DNA of 64,000 nucleotides, taken from Muricoccus pecuniae (GTDB lineage Bacteria > Pseudomonadota > Alphaproteobacteria > Acetobacterales > Acetobacteraceae). The notes under the pieces were generated by a model. It was not told where the DNA came from, ran no database searches, and saw nothing but the letters and a program-made list of their open reading frames with translations. The DNA is taken from positions 162,731 to 226,730 of the forward strand of contig NZ_JACIJD010000007.1 in NCBI RefSeq assembly GCF_014199205.1. Reading direction: 5' to 3'. Made by a program: the position numbers and the translations under genes. This document shows, one piece after another, positions 62,446 through 64,000 of the stretch; position 1 is the stretch's first letter, and each line of letters starts with the position of its first letter.

Positions 62446-63041
62446 TCGCCAAGATCCTCCTCAGCTGCAGATCGGCGGCCTCCCTGCCCACAGATCCCAA
62501 AGAACGACGAGCCTCACCTGAACTCTTGTGTACATATCTTCACACTCCTCAGCGATTAAGCAATCTGTTCTAAAATCACGTAATGCTGAGCCGCGTCTCG
62601 GGAAGCGAGAACATGAAATGACACAAAAAGAGCATCACGATGACAACCGAAGGTTGAGTGAAGCGTTCCTGTATGGCGGGACGATTGAAATCTTCCCACT
62701 TTGATCCCGTCGTGCCTGCTCCATTAGCTCCCGAATATTGCGGGAATGGGGCAGCATCAGGCGGGAATACAGGCGAGCAACACCAACTCGGCATCTTCGT
62801 GCGAAGAGGCTTTCAGTTCTGGTGATCCGGCGACGCAGCGTATTCCGGCAGGACGAAGCTCATTCGACTGCCCTAGGTTTCCACCCCTGCGCCACCTTTC
62901 GAAGACTTGCTCGGACGTTCGGGCCTTGGAAACGCCGCGGCCCGGTCTGTGTCATGCGCTGACCGGGCCGCCCGCCTCAAGGAAAAATCCCGGCATCACC
63001 GTAAACAACAGCGTGGGCGGCCGGGCGAGAAGCTCGCCCTC
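62446..63041. other. Intergenic region upstream of the sugar transferase
   Basis: No gene is convincing here: its frames have no ribosome sites. GC is lower, with small dyads such as CAACCGAAGGTTG (62644-62656) and CCCG-AATATTG-CGGG (62732 onward). The promoter of the sugar transferase (minus) must be here. The end near 62937-62971 holds the manC terminator. Confidence 0.5.
62937..62971 (-). terminator. Hairpin downstream of manC
   Basis: An 11-bp perfect stem GCGGCCCGGTC (62937-62947) with GACCGGGCCGC (62961-62971) and a 13-base loop lies 70 bases after the manC stop on the minus strand. A short TTT follows 5 bases later, so termination is likely but not typical. Confidence 0.6.
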
Positions 63042-64000
63042 TCACGTTCTCCCGTAAGTATCCTCGAAGCGGACGATGTCGTCCTCGCCGAGGTAGGCGC
63101 CGGACTGGACCTCGATGAGGGTGAGCGGGATCATGCCTGGGTTCTCCAGGCGGTGGACCGAGCCGAGGGGGAGGTAGACGCTCTCATTCTCGCGCAGCAG
63201 GATGCGCTCGGCGTCCCTCTCGACGATGGCGGTGCCGTTGACCACCACCCAGTGCTCGGCGCGGTGGTAGTGCTTCTGCAGCGAGAGCTTCTCGCCCGGG
63301 CGGACGAGGATCTTCTTGACCTGGAAGCGGTCCCCCCGGATCAGCCCCTCGTAGTGGCCCCAGGGGCGGTACATGCGCCGGTGCGACCCGGCCTCGGGGC
63401 GGCGCGCGGCCTTCAGCTGGTCCACCAGCTTCTTGACGTCCTGGGCCCGGTCGCGGGCGAGTGCCAGCACCGCGTCCTCGGTGGCCACCACCACCACGTC
63501 CTCCAGCCCGACCACCGCGGTCAGGATGCCCTCCGAGCGCACGAGGCAGTTCCGGGCATCCAGCAGCTCGACCGGGCCATGGGTGGCGTTGCCCGCCCCG
63601 TCCTTGGGGCTGACCTGCCACAGCGCGTCCCAGGAGCCGACATCGGACCAGCCGAGATCGGCCGGCACCACCGCGGCCCTCTCGGTCCTCTCCATCACGG
63701 CGTAGTCGATCGAGATCGAGGGGGCCTCGGCGAAGGCCGGCCCGAGGCGGACGAAGTCGAGGTCGCGCCCCGCCGCCCCGGTCGCCTCGCGCACGCTCGC
63801 CAGCAGCCCGGGCGCGAAGCGCTCGAGCTCGGCGATCAGGGTCGAGGCGCGGGCGATGAACATGCCCGCGTTCCAGAGGTGCCGCCCCCCGGCCAGGAAG
63901 GCCGAGGCGCGCGCCGCGTCGGGCTTCTCGACGAAGGAGGCGATCGCGGACACCCCCTCCGCCCCCTCCAGCGCCGCGCCGAGCTCGATGTAGCCGAACC
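63042..64000 (-). CDS. manC: Mannose-1-phosphate guanylyltransferase/mannose-6-phosphate isomerase, 5' end outside window
   Basis: The visible 319 residues are the C-terminal two-thirds of a bifunctional type II PMI-GMP. It starts mid-domain at FGYIELG and continues through SFVEKPDAARA, SIDYAVMERTE and VPADLGWSDVGSWDALW (guanylyltransferase), then the cupin isomerase domain with RPWGHYEGLIRGDRFQVKKI, RPGEKLSLQKHYHRAEHW (zinc ligands) and PLGSVHRLENPG. It makes GDP-mannose for the EPS from fructose-6-phosphate-derived mannose phosphates. The gene runs past the window edge. Confidence 0.95.
   Translation of the reverse strand, partial: FGYIELGAALEGAEGVSAIASFVEKPDAARASAFLAGGRHLWNAGMFIARASTLIAELERFAPGLLASVREATGAAGRDLDFVRLGPAFAEAPSISIDYAVMERTERAAVVPADLGWSDVGSWDALWQVSPKDGAGNATHGPVELLDARNCLVRSEGILTAVVGLEDVVVVATEDAVLALARDRAQDVKKLVDQLKAARRPEAGSHRRMYRPWGHYEGLIRGDRFQVKKILVRPGEKLSLQKHYHRAEHWVVVNGTAIVERDAERILLRENESVYLPLGSVHRLENPGMIPLTLIEVQSGAYLGEDDIVRFEDTYGRT

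Noticed and set aside
62738..63057. Short frames in the region before manC.
   Set aside because: No ribosome sites or protein-like pattern; one covers the manC terminator hairpin.

Overview
The window is very GC-rich, densely coded DNA with short or overlapping gene junctions. Its gene content (hemC-hemD-mitofilin-hemY divergent from tsaD, a complete ccoNOQPGHIS set, ccmAB, AcnA, FkbH and MBOAT exopolysaccharide genes) suggests an alphaproteobacterium, most likely an Acetobacteraceae member of the Roseomonas type. The taxon is inferred; no rRNA gene is present. LAYOUT. 1-16000 is housekeeping: the tail of a fructose PTS permease, a metallophosphoesterase plus lipid-kinase pair, aconitase, ccmAB, an exported alginate-lyase-like protein, gpsA-rlmJ-tsaD on the minus strand, and divergent hemC-hemD-mitofilin-hemY. 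16095-17404 is a tRNA-Thr(CGT) gene followed by 1.2 kb of atypical DNA. That DNA ends in an exact 17-bp copy of the tRNA 3' end, so it looks like the scar of an integrated element. 17484-26275 is a cbb3 cytochrome oxidase locus: a SafE-like membrane protein, a perfect FNR/FixK box, ccoNOQP, ccoGHIS and one extra small membrane protein. 26345-28249 has a GT25-type glycosyltransferase with an extra domain and a DUF882/M15 peptidase. 28916-43956 is an unusual run of 13 tightly packed plus-strand genes: glycosyltransferases, an aldo/keto reductase, a GMC oxidoreductase, a class II aldolase, a protein with two fused nucleotidyltransferase domains, a phosphodiesterase-like protein, a membrane protein fused to a uridine-kinase-like domain, two HAD phosphatases, a phosphoribosyltransferase and a flippase. 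43975-64000 is an exopolysaccharide (EPS) export and assembly region: a GH26-like hydrolase, a Wzc-like kinase, a lytic transglycosylase, Wza, a CDP-sugar gene set headed by rfbF, an operon GT2-MBOAT-FkbH-ACP-SGNH, an outer-membrane beta-barrel, an initiating sugar-phosphate transferase and the end of manC. HOW THE GENES FIT TOGETHER. The EPS region supplies chain initiation, CDP- and GDP-sugar precursors, glycosyl transfer, a flippase, Wzc/Wza export, and probably an acyl decoration made on a dedicated carrier protein. No Wzy polymerase was recognised in the window. The two most unusual assemblies are the 15-kb operon of phosphate- and nucleotide-handling enzymes and the FkbH-ACP-MBOAT-SGNH module. 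The module could place a glyceryl or related ester on the polysaccharide. Both functional readings are inferences from domain content. LIMITS. All family assignments come from reading motifs, without database searches. Start codons are chosen by ribosome-binding site, overlap and family length.
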